A stretch of 23,956 nt of DNA, from positions 1 to 23,956 of the forward strand of contig JAKIUV010000042.1 of NCBI GenBank assembly GCA_021647375.1, in the 5' to 3' direction. The position numbers and the translations under genes are program-made. The stretch comes from Robiginitomaculum sp. GTDB lineage: Bacteria; Pseudomonadota; Alphaproteobacteria; Caulobacterales; Maricaulaceae. The notes beneath the pieces are model-generated. The model ran no database searches and was not told the DNA's origin. It worked only from the letters and a program-made list of their open reading frames with translations. Below, piece by piece: positions 15,934-23,956 of this stretch; the stretch's first letter is position 1, and each line of letters begins with the position of its first letter.

Positions 15934-17358
15934 ATGAAGCAGCAAAAGCTCATGATTGGGTCAAGGGTAAGGCAGTTGCGGCAGTCATTTGGACTGACGC
16001 AGGCGGCCATGGCCGCCGACCTCGGTATTTCTACCAGTTATATGAATTTGATTGAGCGCAATCAACGGCCTATGAGCGCCAAGATTTTACTGCGTCTTGC
16101 CGAGGTTTACGATATTGATATTGCCAAATTGTCACCAAAATCCGATGCTAAAATGGTACAAGACCTGGCACGGATATTGAAAAACCCGGCCTATGGTTCC
16201 TACAATATTTCTAATGCGGAACTTCGGGACAGTGTCGGCGTCAGTCCAGATTTTGCCCGTGCCTTTATTGCGCTCCATAGCCGCGCCGAGGAATTGACTT
16301 TAAGGGCATCTATGCGCGATGACCCTTTGGCAGACCGGGGCAAAGTGGAACTTTTAGAAGAGAGTGCGGGTGCAGTTGAAAATGTGCGACGGTTTATTCA
16401 TGACAGCCAAAATTATTTTGGGGCTATTGACAGGGCTGCAGAAACTCTGGCTAAGGAGTTGGGACTTAACAAGCGCCAACCTCACACGGCTTTAACTGTA
16501 AGGTTGCTCGACAGTCACGAAATAAAAGTGCGTATTGTGCCTGCGGGAATAATTCCTGGTCGGCTCAGTCAATTTGACCCCCATGGTCGCCGCCTCAATC
16601 TTTCGGAACTGTTGCCGCAATCTGGGAGAAGATTCCGTATAGCCTATCAATTGGGTCTTCTAGAGCACCGCGAACTGATTGAGGCAACTATCACCAAAGC
16701 TATATTGCCGAGCAAAGAAGCCGATGATTTAGCGCGGCTTAGCTTGGCCAATTATTTTGCTGCCGCTGTTTTGATGCCTTACGGAAAGTTCCTCAAGACG
16801 GCGCAGGATAACCAGTATGATGTTGAGCTTCTGACGCGGCGTTTTGATACCAGCTATGAACAAACTGCCCACAGGCTCACGACCTTACAGCGTAAAGGCG
16901 CGCGAGGTGTGCCATTCTTTTTTGTGCGGGTTGATATGGCGGGCAATATTTCCAAGCGCTTTAGCGCAGGCAAATTTCACTTCTCGCGCTACGGGGGTGC
17001 TTGTCCCTTGTGGAATATCCATGCTTGCTTCCAGACGCCAGGGGAAACTGTACCGCAGGTTATTGAAATGCCTGACGGCACAAAGTATTTCAGTGTGGCG
17101 CGAGCCGTCCTGCGCCCCGAAAGCGCCCACGGTCAACATGCGCAAATGGTCGCGATTGGTTTGGGCTGTGATCTCAAACATGCGGGCAAATTGGTCTATG
17201 CCAAAGGCAGGGCGGATATACCGCCGACCCCCATTGGCGTTAATTGTTATCTGTGCGAACGCCCCGCCTGCCGCTCCCGCGCCCATGCACCGATCAATAA
17301 AAAACTCCGTTTTGACGAACGTACCCGTGATCAATCAATCTTTAGATTTGAAGGGTAA
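15934..17358 (+). CDS. ScfR-type short-chain acyl-CoA regulator (XRE HTH, M78-like, DUF2083)
   Basis: The 474-aa regulator opens with an XRE helix-turn-helix (about 11-65; LTQAAMAADLGISTSYMNLI is clear). A middle region corresponds to the ImmA/IrrE-like (M78) fold without an HExxH motif (RIAYQLGLLEH instead), so no protease is expected. The DUF2083 C-terminal region carries conserved cysteines, with CPLWN at 357-361, GLGCD at 409-413 and CYLCERPAC at 438-446. RamB of corynebacteria and PccR of Rhodobacter, members of this family, control glyoxylate-shunt or propionyl-CoA genes in response to acyl-CoA. Its position divergent from aceB-aceA makes that operon the likely target (inference). The start is ATG 15934, or ATG 15952 in frame. 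Confidence 0.9.
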   Translation: MKQQKLMIGSRVRQLRQSFGLTQAAMAADLGISTSYMNLIERNQRPMSAKILLRLAEVYDIDIAKLSPKSDAKMVQDLARILKNPAYGSYNISNAELRDSVGVSPDFARAFIALHSRAEELTLRASMRDDPLADRGKVELLEESAGAVENVRRFIHDSQNYFGAIDRAAETLAKELGLNKRQPHTALTVRLLDSHEIKVRIVPAGIIPGRLSQFDPHGRRLNLSELLPQSGRRFRIAYQLGLLEHRELIEATITKAILPSKEADDLARLSLANYFAAAVLMPYGKFLKTAQDNQYDVELLTRRFDTSYEQTAHRLTTLQRKGARGVPFFFVRVDMAGNISKRFSAGKFHFSRYGGACPLWNIHACFQTPGETVPQVIEMPDGTKYFSVARAVLRPESAHGQHAQMVAIGLGCDLKHAGKLVYAKGRADIPPTPIGVNCYLCERPACRSRAHAPINKKLRFDERTRDQSIFRFEG

Positions 17359-17521
17359 AGCGACAACCGTATAAAGCATTTCTTAACGTCGTTTACGCAA
17401 CAATCACAAAATTGCCATATTCGTGCTACAATGTGGATATGTTGATTCTTAGACGGATGTGATTGTCATTTGCGTTGAAGATATATTGGGCAGAGTAGGC
17501 CTGGATGTTAGGGAGGTTGTT

Positions 17522-19297
17522 TTGTCAATTTTGGGTGAGGTTTCAGAGATACGCCGCCGCGCATCGATGTTGGGTTTGGTTTTACTGGCACCTCTTGTCT
17601 TGGCGGCTTGTGGAGGTGGAGGTTCTTCACCTGAACCAACCCAGCCACCGCCACCACCACCAGTTGGACAAGTTTCCAAAGAGTTTAAAACGGAAAGCTC
17701 CACCGCGCAATTTCTTGCCCGTGCCACTTTCGGGGTCACGAAAGCGCAAATTGATGCGCTGACCGGTACGGAAGTTTCCGACTGGATAAAGGCGCAATTT
17801 GACAAGCAACCCATATTATATCGTACCCGCATTACGGATAGGCTGGCGGCCTTGCCAGGAAACGAAACTTTGCGGGATTACCATCTTACCAATATGTTTT
17901 TGGACGATGTGATTGCTGGCGATGACCAACTTCGGCAGCGAATGGTCTTGGCACTATCGGAAATAATTGTTGTATCAAGTGATGGGGCGTTGACGTCTTT
18001 CCCAGAAACCATGGCATATTATGTGGACATATTATCCGAAAATGCCTTTGGTAATTACCGTGATTTGCTGGAGGAAATTACATATTCTCCGGGAATGGCA
18101 ATGTATCTGTCCTATTTGCGTAATGAAAAGGGTGATATGGCGAGCGGGCGGGTACCAGACGAAAATTATGCTCGTGAAATCCTGCAATTGTTTTCCATCG
18201 GCTTGGTAGAGTTGGAAATGGACGGCACGCCCAAAACAGATGGTCAGGGTCAGCAAATTGATACCTATGACAATAGCGATATTACCGGTCTCGCCAAAGT
18301 TTTCACGGGGTTGAGCTTGGAGGGCACTAATTTTCACCAGCTTTACAGGGACTGCCCATCACTGAGAAAAAATTGCCCGCGTGTTTATCAGCCTTTAGAA
18401 ATGTATGAAACTCATCATTCTGAATTGGAAAAAACGTTTTTGGGGTTAAGCATTCCTGCCAATACCAATGGCACCGAGAGTGTACAAATGGCCTTGGACG
18501 AAATTTTCAATCATCCCAATGTCGCGCCTTTCGTATCGCGTCAATTGATTCAAAGATTTGTCACCTCCCATCCTAAACCGCAATATGTACGCCGGGTCGC
18601 AACCGCTTTTGAGAGCGGCAGATTTACCCTGCCCGACGGAACGGTGGTTGGTGCTGGGCAAAGGGGGGATTTGAAAGCGACTTTGGCAGCGGTGTTGTTG
18701 GACGATAATGCTACTCGCCTGCCGTCCCAGACACCGAGTGATTTTGGCAAAATCCGTGAACCCATGCTAAGGTTTATAAACTTGGCGCGAACGTTCGGTG
18801 AGACCACGCCCGATAGCGCGGACGAACGGCGGCTTAGAAACATGACCCAGTATTTGGGGCAGCATCCGTTCAAAGCTAAACATGTATTCAATTTTTTTGA
18901 ACCAGAGCATGTGGCACCAGGTACCCAAACCGGCGCGGCAGGGCTGACCATACCTGAGCTTCAGATCGTTAATGAAAGTAGTGTCATAGGCTATATCAAC
19001 TTTATCAACCAGTTTATTTATGACACTTCGCCCACCAGATCAGGAGATCCGGACGGCGGTGTCAATGTGGATTACACAGCGCAGCTTGCTCTTGCTGATG
19101 ATGCGCAGGCGTTAGTCGATAATCTGGATTTGCTGCTAACTGGTCAGCAACTGAGCAATGTTACCAAAGACCGCATTGTAGAACTGTTGGCCGAAATACC
19201 TGTGGAGGCAGGTAGTGAGGATGAAGATCGGATTTCGCGCGTTAGGGTGGCCGTTTCAATGGTGATGACATCGCCAGGTTATTTGGTTCAGAGGTAG
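17522..19297 (+). CDS. DUF1800 family lipoprotein
   Basis: The 591-aa secreted protein is of the DUF1800 family. TTG 17522 is chosen because GGGAGG stands 5 nt upstream and this start gives a proper signal peptide: Arg-Arg-Arg at 11-13, a hydrophobic core, and lipobox LAAC with Cys30. A GGGGSS linker and proline run (PPPPPP) follow. The DUF1800 body runs from about residue 50 (AQFLARATFG, then LRQRMVLALSEI). DENYAREILQLFSIGL and HPLEMYE-like segments are typical. The frame is open further upstream to 17459, but nothing there looks conserved. Function is unknown in the family; members almost always precede a DUF1501 gene, as here with an 8-nt gap. Confidence 0.88.
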   Translation: MSILGEVSEIRRRASMLGLVLLAPLVLAACGGGGSSPEPTQPPPPPPVGQVSKEFKTESSTAQFLARATFGVTKAQIDALTGTEVSDWIKAQFDKQPILYRTRITDRLAALPGNETLRDYHLTNMFLDDVIAGDDQLRQRMVLALSEIIVVSSDGALTSFPETMAYYVDILSENAFGNYRDLLEEITYSPGMAMYLSYLRNEKGDMASGRVPDENYAREILQLFSIGLVELEMDGTPKTDGQGQQIDTYDNSDITGLAKVFTGLSLEGTNFHQLYRDCPSLRKNCPRVYQPLEMYETHHSELEKTFLGLSIPANTNGTESVQMALDEIFNHPNVAPFVSRQLIQRFVTSHPKPQYVRRVATAFESGRFTLPDGTVVGAGQRGDLKATLAAVLLDDNATRLPSQTPSDFGKIREPMLRFINLARTFGETTPDSADERRLRNMTQYLGQHPFKAKHVFNFFEPEHVAPGTQTGAAGLTIPELQIVNESSVIGYINFINQFIYDTSPTRSGDPDGGVNVDYTAQLALADDAQALVDNLDLLLTGQQLSNVTKDRIVELLAEIPVEAGSEDEDRISRVRVAVSMVMTSPGYLVQR

Positions 19298-19305
19298 AGG
19301 GTATT

Positions 19306-20769
19306 ATGACACATAGACGTTATTTGAACGATAGAAGATCATTTCTAAAAGGGATGTCCGGTGCGGGTGCTTTGTCCTTCCTTGGCGGGACGGGTATATT
19401 GTCGGCCATGGCAAGTTCGACGACTGCCCATGCAGCAGAAGTTTCTGGCTATAAAGCCATTGTTTGCCTGTTCTTGCACGGCGGACAGGACTGCAATGAC
19501 ACGGTACTGCCATATGATCAGGCTTCCTATGACGACTATGCACAATTGCGCCCCGGTCTTTTGGCTGATTATGCGGCCAAAACGGGTGGCTCAAACCGAA
19601 CACTTGATCGTTTGTTGCCGCTTAATCCGCAAAATGCTGCCGATTTTGGCACCCGTCAATTTGCACTACCGGACGAGCTAGAGCCGATAAAGAACCTGTT
19701 TGACAGCGGCAATGCGGCTATATTGGGCAATGTAGGGCCGCTTCTTCAACCTATGACCCGGAGCGAGTATCAGAGCGGGGCACTGCCGCGCCCCAAAAAG
19801 CTATATTCCCATAATGACCAGCAATCCACTTGGAAAAGTAACGCGCCAGAGGGCACAATTGTCGGCTGGGGCGGAAAATTCGCCGATGCGGTCGTGGCCT
19901 CCGGTGCCAATAGCGAAGATAAATTTACCGCCATAACCACAGATGGGAACACGGTGTTCTTGTCAGGGGATGACGTGCAACAATTTGCACTAGACTCCAA
20001 TGGTCCGCCACGTGTTAGCGGACTTAGAAATTTCCGAAGCCCGTTATTGGGTACGGGCGGCAGATCGGAATTGGCCAAGCAATTATTAGAAGAAAGTTAC
20101 CGTAATGCTGGCCTGAACAGCAATAATTTACTGAAGCGGGACGTATCCACCATTAATAACCGGGCTTTTGACCTGAATGCAACTTTTGCAAATGCGCTGG
20201 AAAATGCTCCAGCATTAAGTACGGTATTTCCAAGGAACAGTACTGCCAGGCAGCTCGAATCGGTTGCCAATACAATCAATATTCGCAGTGCGCTCGGTGT
20301 AGGGCGGCAGGTGTTTTTTGTTGGCATGGGCGGATTTGACACCCATGACAACCAAGCCACACAGCTTGCGGACAGACACACAAGATACGCCAATGCCATT
20401 GCCTCTTTTTATCAGGCGACCGTGGAAATGGGCGCGGAAAACGATGTGACATTGTTCACGGCGTCCGATTTCGGCAGAGCTTTGCTGGAAAACGGCGACG
20501 GCACCGACCACGGTTGGGGGGGGCACCATTTTATTGTCGGCGGTGCCGTCAATGGCAACCAAATATACGGTGATATTCCACCCTATATTACTGGCCACGA
20601 CCAAGACGCCGGCAATGGTCGTCTGATCCCCCAAATTTCGGTGGAGCAATATGCAGCCACGCTCGGCAAATGGTTTGGTCTCAACGAAGCTGAACTCGGC
20701 ACAGCCTTACCTAATCTGGCTAATTTTAGTGTAAAAGACCTTGGGTTTATGGCTAGTGGCACAGCGTAA
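19306..20769 (+). CDS. DUF1501 family protein, Tat-exported
   Basis: The 487-aa protein has a twin-arginine signal, DRRSFLKGM (residues 9-17), followed by a hydrophobic stretch and an Ala-x-Ala cleavage site near residue 43 (AHAAE). DUF1501 signatures include LFLHGGQDCNDTVLPY (about 52-67), LYSHNDQQSTW (about 165-175) and GGFDTHDNQ (about 342-350). The family belongs to the alkaline phosphatase/sulfatase-like superfamily but has no established reaction. Export folded through Tat suggests a cofactor or metal acquired in the cytoplasm (inference). AGAGGG precedes the ATG. The DUF1800 partner upstream and this gene probably act together at the cell envelope. Confidence 0.9.
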   Translation: MTHRRYLNDRRSFLKGMSGAGALSFLGGTGILSAMASSTTAHAAEVSGYKAIVCLFLHGGQDCNDTVLPYDQASYDDYAQLRPGLLADYAAKTGGSNRTLDRLLPLNPQNAADFGTRQFALPDELEPIKNLFDSGNAAILGNVGPLLQPMTRSEYQSGALPRPKKLYSHNDQQSTWKSNAPEGTIVGWGGKFADAVVASGANSEDKFTAITTDGNTVFLSGDDVQQFALDSNGPPRVSGLRNFRSPLLGTGGRSELAKQLLEESYRNAGLNSNNLLKRDVSTINNRAFDLNATFANALENAPALSTVFPRNSTARQLESVANTINIRSALGVGRQVFFVGMGGFDTHDNQATQLADRHTRYANAIASFYQATVEMGAENDVTLFTASDFGRALLENGDGTDHGWGGHHFIVGGAVNGNQIYGDIPPYITGHDQDAGNGRLIPQISVEQYAATLGKWFGLNEAELGTALPNLANFSVKDLGFMASGTA

Positions 20770-20798
20770 AGAAAAACTGAAATAGCGCATAAAAGCCG

Positions 20799-20827
20799 TT
20801 GACGATGCAATTAAGGCGGGCTAGTAA
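20799..20827 (+). promoter_or_regulatory. tRNA-Asp promoter
   Basis: TTGACG (20799-20804) and TAGTAA (20822-20827) are separated by 17 bp, 32 nt before the mature tRNA. A near-consensus -35 fits a stable-RNA promoter. Confidence 0.6.
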
Positions 20828-20859
20828 ACGCGCCTTGTTAAGACGCTAGTTTATAGCAA

Positions 20860-20936
20860 GCGGGTGTAGCTCAGTTGGTTAGAGCGCTGGCCTGTCACGC
20901 CAGAGGCCGCGGGTTCGAGTCCCGTCACTCGCGCCA
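20860..20936 (+). tRNA. tRNA-Asp (anticodon GTC)
   Basis: The 77-nt cloverleaf includes an encoded CCA. The acceptor stem GCGGGTG pairs with CACTCGC (one G-U), the D arm GCTC/GAGC, the anticodon stem CTGGC/GCCAG with loop CTGTCAC (anticodon at 20894-20896), and the T arm GCGGG/CCCGT around TTCGAGT. It decodes GAC and GAU. No second tRNA is adjacent, and no integrase or attachment repeat is seen at its 3' end. Confidence 0.98.
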
Positions 20937-21019
20937 TTTCATATTTTATTTATGAAGCCGTGCGGTAGCTATCTGCAGTCTCCATATAACCATGAATTTT
21001 TGTGGGTGGGTTAGTTCAA

Positions 21020-23167
21020 TCACCTATAAGGGTCAAACCGCAACAACCTTAGCGCATTGAGCGTCACAATTACCGTTGCACCTGTGTCTGCCAATATAGC
21101 CATCCAAAGCGATGTTGCGCCCATCATGGTGGTGATTAAAAACACGACTTTCAAAATTAGCGAGAAGGCTATGTTTTGGTGGATATTGCGCATGGTGGCT
21201 TTGGAGAGGTTGACCAGAGCCGGGATACCGCTGACCTTTCCGCGTAGCAGGGCTGCATCTGCGGTTTCTAGGGCTACGTCTGTGCCGCCGCCCATGGCTA
21301 TACCTACGTCTGCGCGGGCGAGTGCTGGGGCGTCGTTTATGCCGTCACCGACCATGGCGACGCTACCGTTTGCTTTCAGACTTTCGATGGTTGCTAGCTT
21401 GTCGTCCGGCATCAGTTCGGCCTGAACCTCCATACCAAGTTGCGCGGCGATGGCTTTACCGGTGCGGGCATTGTCGCCTGTGAGCATGATGGTTTTGATG
21501 CTCATAGCGCCGAGCTTGTCCATGGCGGCTCTCGCGTCTTCGCGCAATTCGTCGCGCATAGCGATCACGCCGAGCAGAGTTTTGCCCTGGATCACCACGC
21601 CGAGTGTTTTGCCTTGTTCTTCAAAGTCTAAAAAGATTTTGCGAGCAGTATCATCAATTTTGGAAATCTCCTCGGCGTAGCGCGGCGAGGCGATGGTGAC
21701 CAGCGTCTTGCCGACCATGCCTGCAACCCCGCGACCAGAGAGCGCTTTGGCATTTTTGGCGCGGGAAAATTTAACGCCTTGCTCTTCGGCTTTGGCGACA
21801 ATGGCTTCGGCCAGCGGGTGGGAGGAAGTGACTTCGACCGCCGCCGCTAATGACATCATGTCGGTTTCGGTTCCTTTGAACACATGTATATCCGTGACTT
21901 TAGGCGTGCCAGCGGTCAGAGTTCCGGTCTTATCAAAGGCGATGGTTTTGACCTTGCCAATGGCTTCCAATACCACCCCGCCTTTCATGAGCAGGCCTTT
22001 ACGTGCGCCCGCCGCAATCCCTGATGTAATTGCTGCCGGGGTCGAGAGGACAAGCGCGCACGGACAGCCAATGAGCCAAATGGCCAGGCCTTTATATATC
22101 CACGCCATCCAGTCGCCACCAAAAAACAAAGGGGCAATTGTACCGACCAGAATACCCGCAAGCAATACGCCCGGCGTATAATATTTACTAAAATTATCAA
22201 TGAAACGCGCTGTGGGGGACTTCCCGGCTTCGGCTTCCTCGACCAAATTCATGATGCGGGCGATCATATTATCTTCGGAGGTTTTATCAACGCGCAGACG
22301 GATAACCCCATCGGCATTTATCGCGCCGGCAAACACCGCGTCATCAATACCCCGGCGCACGGGGATGCTCTCGCCCGTAATAGAGCTTTCGTCGAGAGAG
22401 GTGGAACCGGACACAATCACCCCGTCCGCAGGCACCCGCCCACCTGGCTGGATTTCAACAACATCACCACTCGCCAGAGTGTCCGCCGCCACTTCGGTAA
22501 CATCTTCGCCCTTAACGAGAAATGCCATTTTGGGCGCAAGGTCAGCAAGCGCCTGTACGCTTTTACGCGCCTTGGCCGTGGCCATGCTTTCGAGCATTTC
22601 GCCGAGCGCGAACAGGAATACGACGACCGCCGCTTCGACTGAAGCCTGGATAGCAATAGCCCCGACAACGGCAAATGTCACCAATGTATCTATTGTAAAT
22701 GGACTACCGGCCCGCGCCGAAGCGAAAGCTTTTTTTGCCATGGGCATAAGCGCCACCAGAGCAGCTACGGCATATCCAAGCTCGTAAATCTCAATTTCAA
22801 AACCGCCAAGGCTGACAACCGCATGTTTGGCGAATATGAAAACCAAAGTAGCCAGCACCAGCATGACGCCAGTGAAAACTACCAGCTTGCCCTTTTTGGT
22901 TTTGTACCAGACTTCAAGTCCGCCAGATGCATGACCAGACGCATGTCCGGTTTCATTTTTAGCGATTTTGTAGCCCAACTTGTTGATGGTCTTTTTAACC
23001 GCCTCTATATCCCCGCCACCCTCTTCAAAGTTCAGCCTGATCTTGCCATTGCCGTAATTGACGCTGGCGTCCTTGACGCCTGGCAAGGCGCAGACCGCCT
23101 TTTCAATCGGTCCCACGCAAGACGGGCAATCGATGCCCTCGATTTTCATTGTCAATTCATTACTCAT
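21020..23167 (-). CDS. zntA: Zn/Cd/Pb-exporting P-type ATPase (P1B-2)
   Basis: The 715-aa inner-membrane pump has an N-terminal metal-binding domain with DCPSC (Cys14, Cys17), a His-containing linker (HASGHAS, about 76-82), two extra N-terminal helices and the standard core. TGES (actuator) lies near residue 270. The transport-site CPC is at 368-370, the phosphorylated aspartate at 412 (DKTGT) and GDGINDAP near 620. The last helix reads ADTGATVIVTLNALRLL; the Asp there with CPC is the P1B-2 signature for divalent Zn, Cd or Pb rather than Cu. ATG 23167 is preceded by AAGGGGA; the longer frame to 23197 adds nothing conserved. A MerR-type promoter lies just upstream. Confidence 0.93.
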   Translation of the reverse strand: MSNELTMKIEGIDCPSCVGPIEKAVCALPGVKDASVNYGNGKIRLNFEEGGGDIEAVKKTINKLGYKIAKNETGHASGHASGGLEVWYKTKKGKLVVFTGVMLVLATLVFIFAKHAVVSLGGFEIEIYELGYAVAALVALMPMAKKAFASARAGSPFTIDTLVTFAVVGAIAIQASVEAAVVVFLFALGEMLESMATAKARKSVQALADLAPKMAFLVKGEDVTEVAADTLASGDVVEIQPGGRVPADGVIVSGSTSLDESSITGESIPVRRGIDDAVFAGAINADGVIRLRVDKTSEDNMIARIMNLVEEAEAGKSPTARFIDNFSKYYTPGVLLAGILVGTIAPLFFGGDWMAWIYKGLAIWLIGCPCALVLSTPAAITSGIAAGARKGLLMKGGVVLEAIGKVKTIAFDKTGTLTAGTPKVTDIHVFKGTETDMMSLAAAVEVTSSHPLAEAIVAKAEEQGVKFSRAKNAKALSGRGVAGMVGKTLVTIASPRYAEEISKIDDTARKIFLDFEEQGKTLGVVIQGKTLLGVIAMRDELREDARAAMDKLGAMSIKTIMLTGDNARTGKAIAAQLGMEVQAELMPDDKLATIESLKANGSVAMVGDGINDAPALARADVGIAMGGGTDVALETADAALLRGKVSGIPALVNLSKATMRNIHQNIAFSLILKVVFLITTMMGATSLWMAILADTGATVIVTLNALRLLRFDPYR

Positions 23168-23195
23168 AGTTTTCCCCTTTTCAAAATTTGACTTC

Positions 23196-23226
23196 ACCGT
23201 AAAACCTCTAGTGGCTTAAGGTTCAA
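23196..23226 (-). promoter_or_regulatory. MerR-family (CadR/PbrR/ZntR-like) operator-promoter of the metal ATPase
   Basis: On the minus strand, -35 TTGAAC (23226-23221) and -10 TACGGT (23201-23196) are 19 bp apart, the stretched spacing typical of promoters activated by MerR-family proteins. The 19-bp dyad ACCTTAAGCCACTAGAGGT (23222-23204) fills the spacer, with symmetric positions ACCT..AG...CT..AGGT, closely like CadR/PbrR sites. The start codon follows at 23167. No merR-type gene lies in this window, so the activator is encoded elsewhere. Confidence 0.7.
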
Positions 23227-23244
23227 GTGAAATTTGCTAATAGT

Positions 23245-23553
23245 TTAAAATTGATGATAGGCCGTTATATCGCTGATATAAATAGCGCCGGATCTTTCGC
23301 GCCCAGTTTTTGCGTTTTCTTTTATCAAGGCGATTACTTCGTCCACTTGCTCGTCTTGGCAAACCAATTCTAGTTTAATCTCCGTGATAACACGCGCGCC
23401 AAGTTCTGTCGAATATTCCTGCTCTTGCGCGTCAAGGGCTGCAAATGTACCCTTGACTTCAGCCAGCATTAACGAGGTAAACTCGGCTTTCCTAAGCATC
23501 CGGACGACATCTGCCGCCCGGTTCATGTGAATATATGCTTTGACTTCTTTCAT
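23245..23553 (-). CDS. PII-like protein associated with heavy-metal efflux (PII-NG type)
   Basis: The 102-aa product has the size and ferredoxin-like alternation of PII signalling proteins. It opens MKEVKAYIHMNRAADVVRML and ends with an IYISDITAYHQF strand resembling the PII C-terminal region. The region corresponding to the T-loop is Glu/Gln-rich (about 38-52) and lacks the uridylylated GlnB signature. Such diverged PII proteins beside Cus/Czc-type RND genes have been described as the PII-NG group (family knowledge). Here the start overlaps the RND stop by 4 nt (ATGA), so it is co-translated with the pump. A role in sensing metal or tuning the pump is inference. Confidence 0.72.
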   Translation of the reverse strand: MKEVKAYIHMNRAADVVRMLRKAEFTSLMLAEVKGTFAALDAQEQEYSTELGARVITEIKLELVCQDEQVDEVIALIKENAKTGRERSGAIYISDITAYHQF

Positions 23554-23956
23554 GATAATACCTCCTGTTTTATGAGTAATTTCTGCTCTAATTTTCTTTC
23601 TCTGCGGGTTTCCACAAATTCGTAAATCAAGGGCAATAATATGAGTGTCAGTAGAGTTGACGTAATCAAACCACCCACCACTACCGCCGCCAATGGACGC
23701 TGGGTTTCGGCCCCGACACCGCTGGATAGTAGCATGGGGATTAGCCCCAATATGGTCGAGCTGGCCGTCATCATAACGGGTCGTAAGCGTAGCTCTGCCC
23801 CTTGGCGCACAGCTTCGCTAACGCTTAACCCTTTATCGCGTAACTCGTTAATAAAGCTAAGCAGGATAATACCATTGAGCATGGCCACACCGAACACGGC
23901 GATAAACCCGATAGCTGACGGCACTGACAAATATTGCCCCGAGATATAGAGCGCAA
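23550..23956 (-). CDS. Heavy-metal RND efflux pump, inner-membrane subunit, C-terminal end (CzcA/CusA family, partial)
   Basis: The frame enters from the right edge and ends at a TGA that overlaps the PII-like gene. About 134 residues remain, containing the last transmembrane helices of an RND transporter: GFIAVFGVAMLNGIILLSFI, then RLRPVMMTASSTILGLIPML, then LAAVVVGGLITSTLLTLILL. The wording is that of the HME-RND (CzcA/CusA) family, which drives periplasmic or cytoplasmic metal out through an adaptor and TolC-like channel using proton flux. The metal specificity residues lie upstream, outside the window. The neighbouring Zn/Cd-type ATPase makes a divalent-metal pump more likely than a copper pump, but this is not shown here. 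The TTG at 23930 is an internal codon. Confidence 0.9.
   Translation of the reverse strand, partial: ALYISGQYLSVPSAIGFIAVFGVAMLNGIILLSFINELRDKGLSVSEAVRQGAELRLRPVMMTASSTILGLIPMLLSSGVGAETQRPLAAVVVGGLITSTLLTLILLPLIYEFVETRRERKLEQKLLIKQEVLS

Noticed and set aside
16844..17374. 176-codon frame inside the regulator gene
   Set aside because: It lies wholly within the conserved DUF2083 coding region in another frame and has no independent signal.
17412..17432. TTGCCA and TACAAT as promoter of the DUF1800 gene
   Set aside because: The spacing is only 9 bp; no partner element at a usable distance was found.
20938..20956. TTCATA...TATGAA hairpin just after tRNA-Asp as a terminator
   Set aside because: Six A-T-rich pairs only and no T-run; too weak to call.
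20937..21019. Possible integration site at the 3' end of tRNA-Asp
   Set aside because: No integrase gene and no second copy of the tRNA 3' end is visible in the window.

Overview
The window reads as ordinary chromosome of a free-living alphaproteobacterium of intermediate GC. The evidence is the long DnaE with an alphaproteobacterial-style N-terminus, a ScfR-type acyl-CoA regulator next to the glyoxylate-shunt genes, and a secreted DUF1800/DUF1501 pair. A marine Caulobacterales/Maricaulales-like lineage is plausible, but this is a guess from gene content. I see no insertion sequence, phage module, CRISPR array or rRNA.

Layout. Bases 1-69 are the tail of a gene resembling 3-oxoacid CoA-transferase subunit B, followed by an AT-rich orphan protein (89-1129). 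Next come a small RRM RNA-binding protein and a dienelactone hydrolase, each behind a near-identical promoter and leader, and then a DUF1439-like membrane protein. Bases 3165-3860 hold no intact gene and look like eroded coding sequence. On the minus strand, 8635 to 3861 is a compact MacAB-TolC-type export operon: lipoprotein adaptor, ABC ATPase, FtsX-like permease, outer-membrane lipoprotein channel. A 30-residue membrane peptide ORF with a strong ribosome site precedes dnaE (8937-12407). dnaE converges on aceB-aceA (malate synthase and isocitrate lyase, minus strand) across a long hairpin.

The divergent regulator gene at 15934 shares a 142-bp control region with aceB that carries three copies of an AT-rich 9-mer. 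I infer that it senses acyl-CoA status and controls both directions. A DUF1800 lipoprotein and a Tat-exported DUF1501 protein form a two-gene unit, followed by tRNA-Asp(GTC) with its own promoter. The right end is a heavy-metal resistance block on the minus strand: an RND efflux pump (cut by the window edge), a PII-like protein overlapping it by 4 nt, and a Zn/Cd-type P-type ATPase behind a MerR-family promoter with a 19-bp spacer.

No wholly new system stands out. The best leads are the aceB/scfR control region with a possibly leaderless regulator mRNA, the MerR-type operator without its regulator in view, the small ORF before dnaE, the paired leaders at 1232-1291 and 1590-1649, the insertion in the export adaptor, and the eroded gene at 3349-3870.
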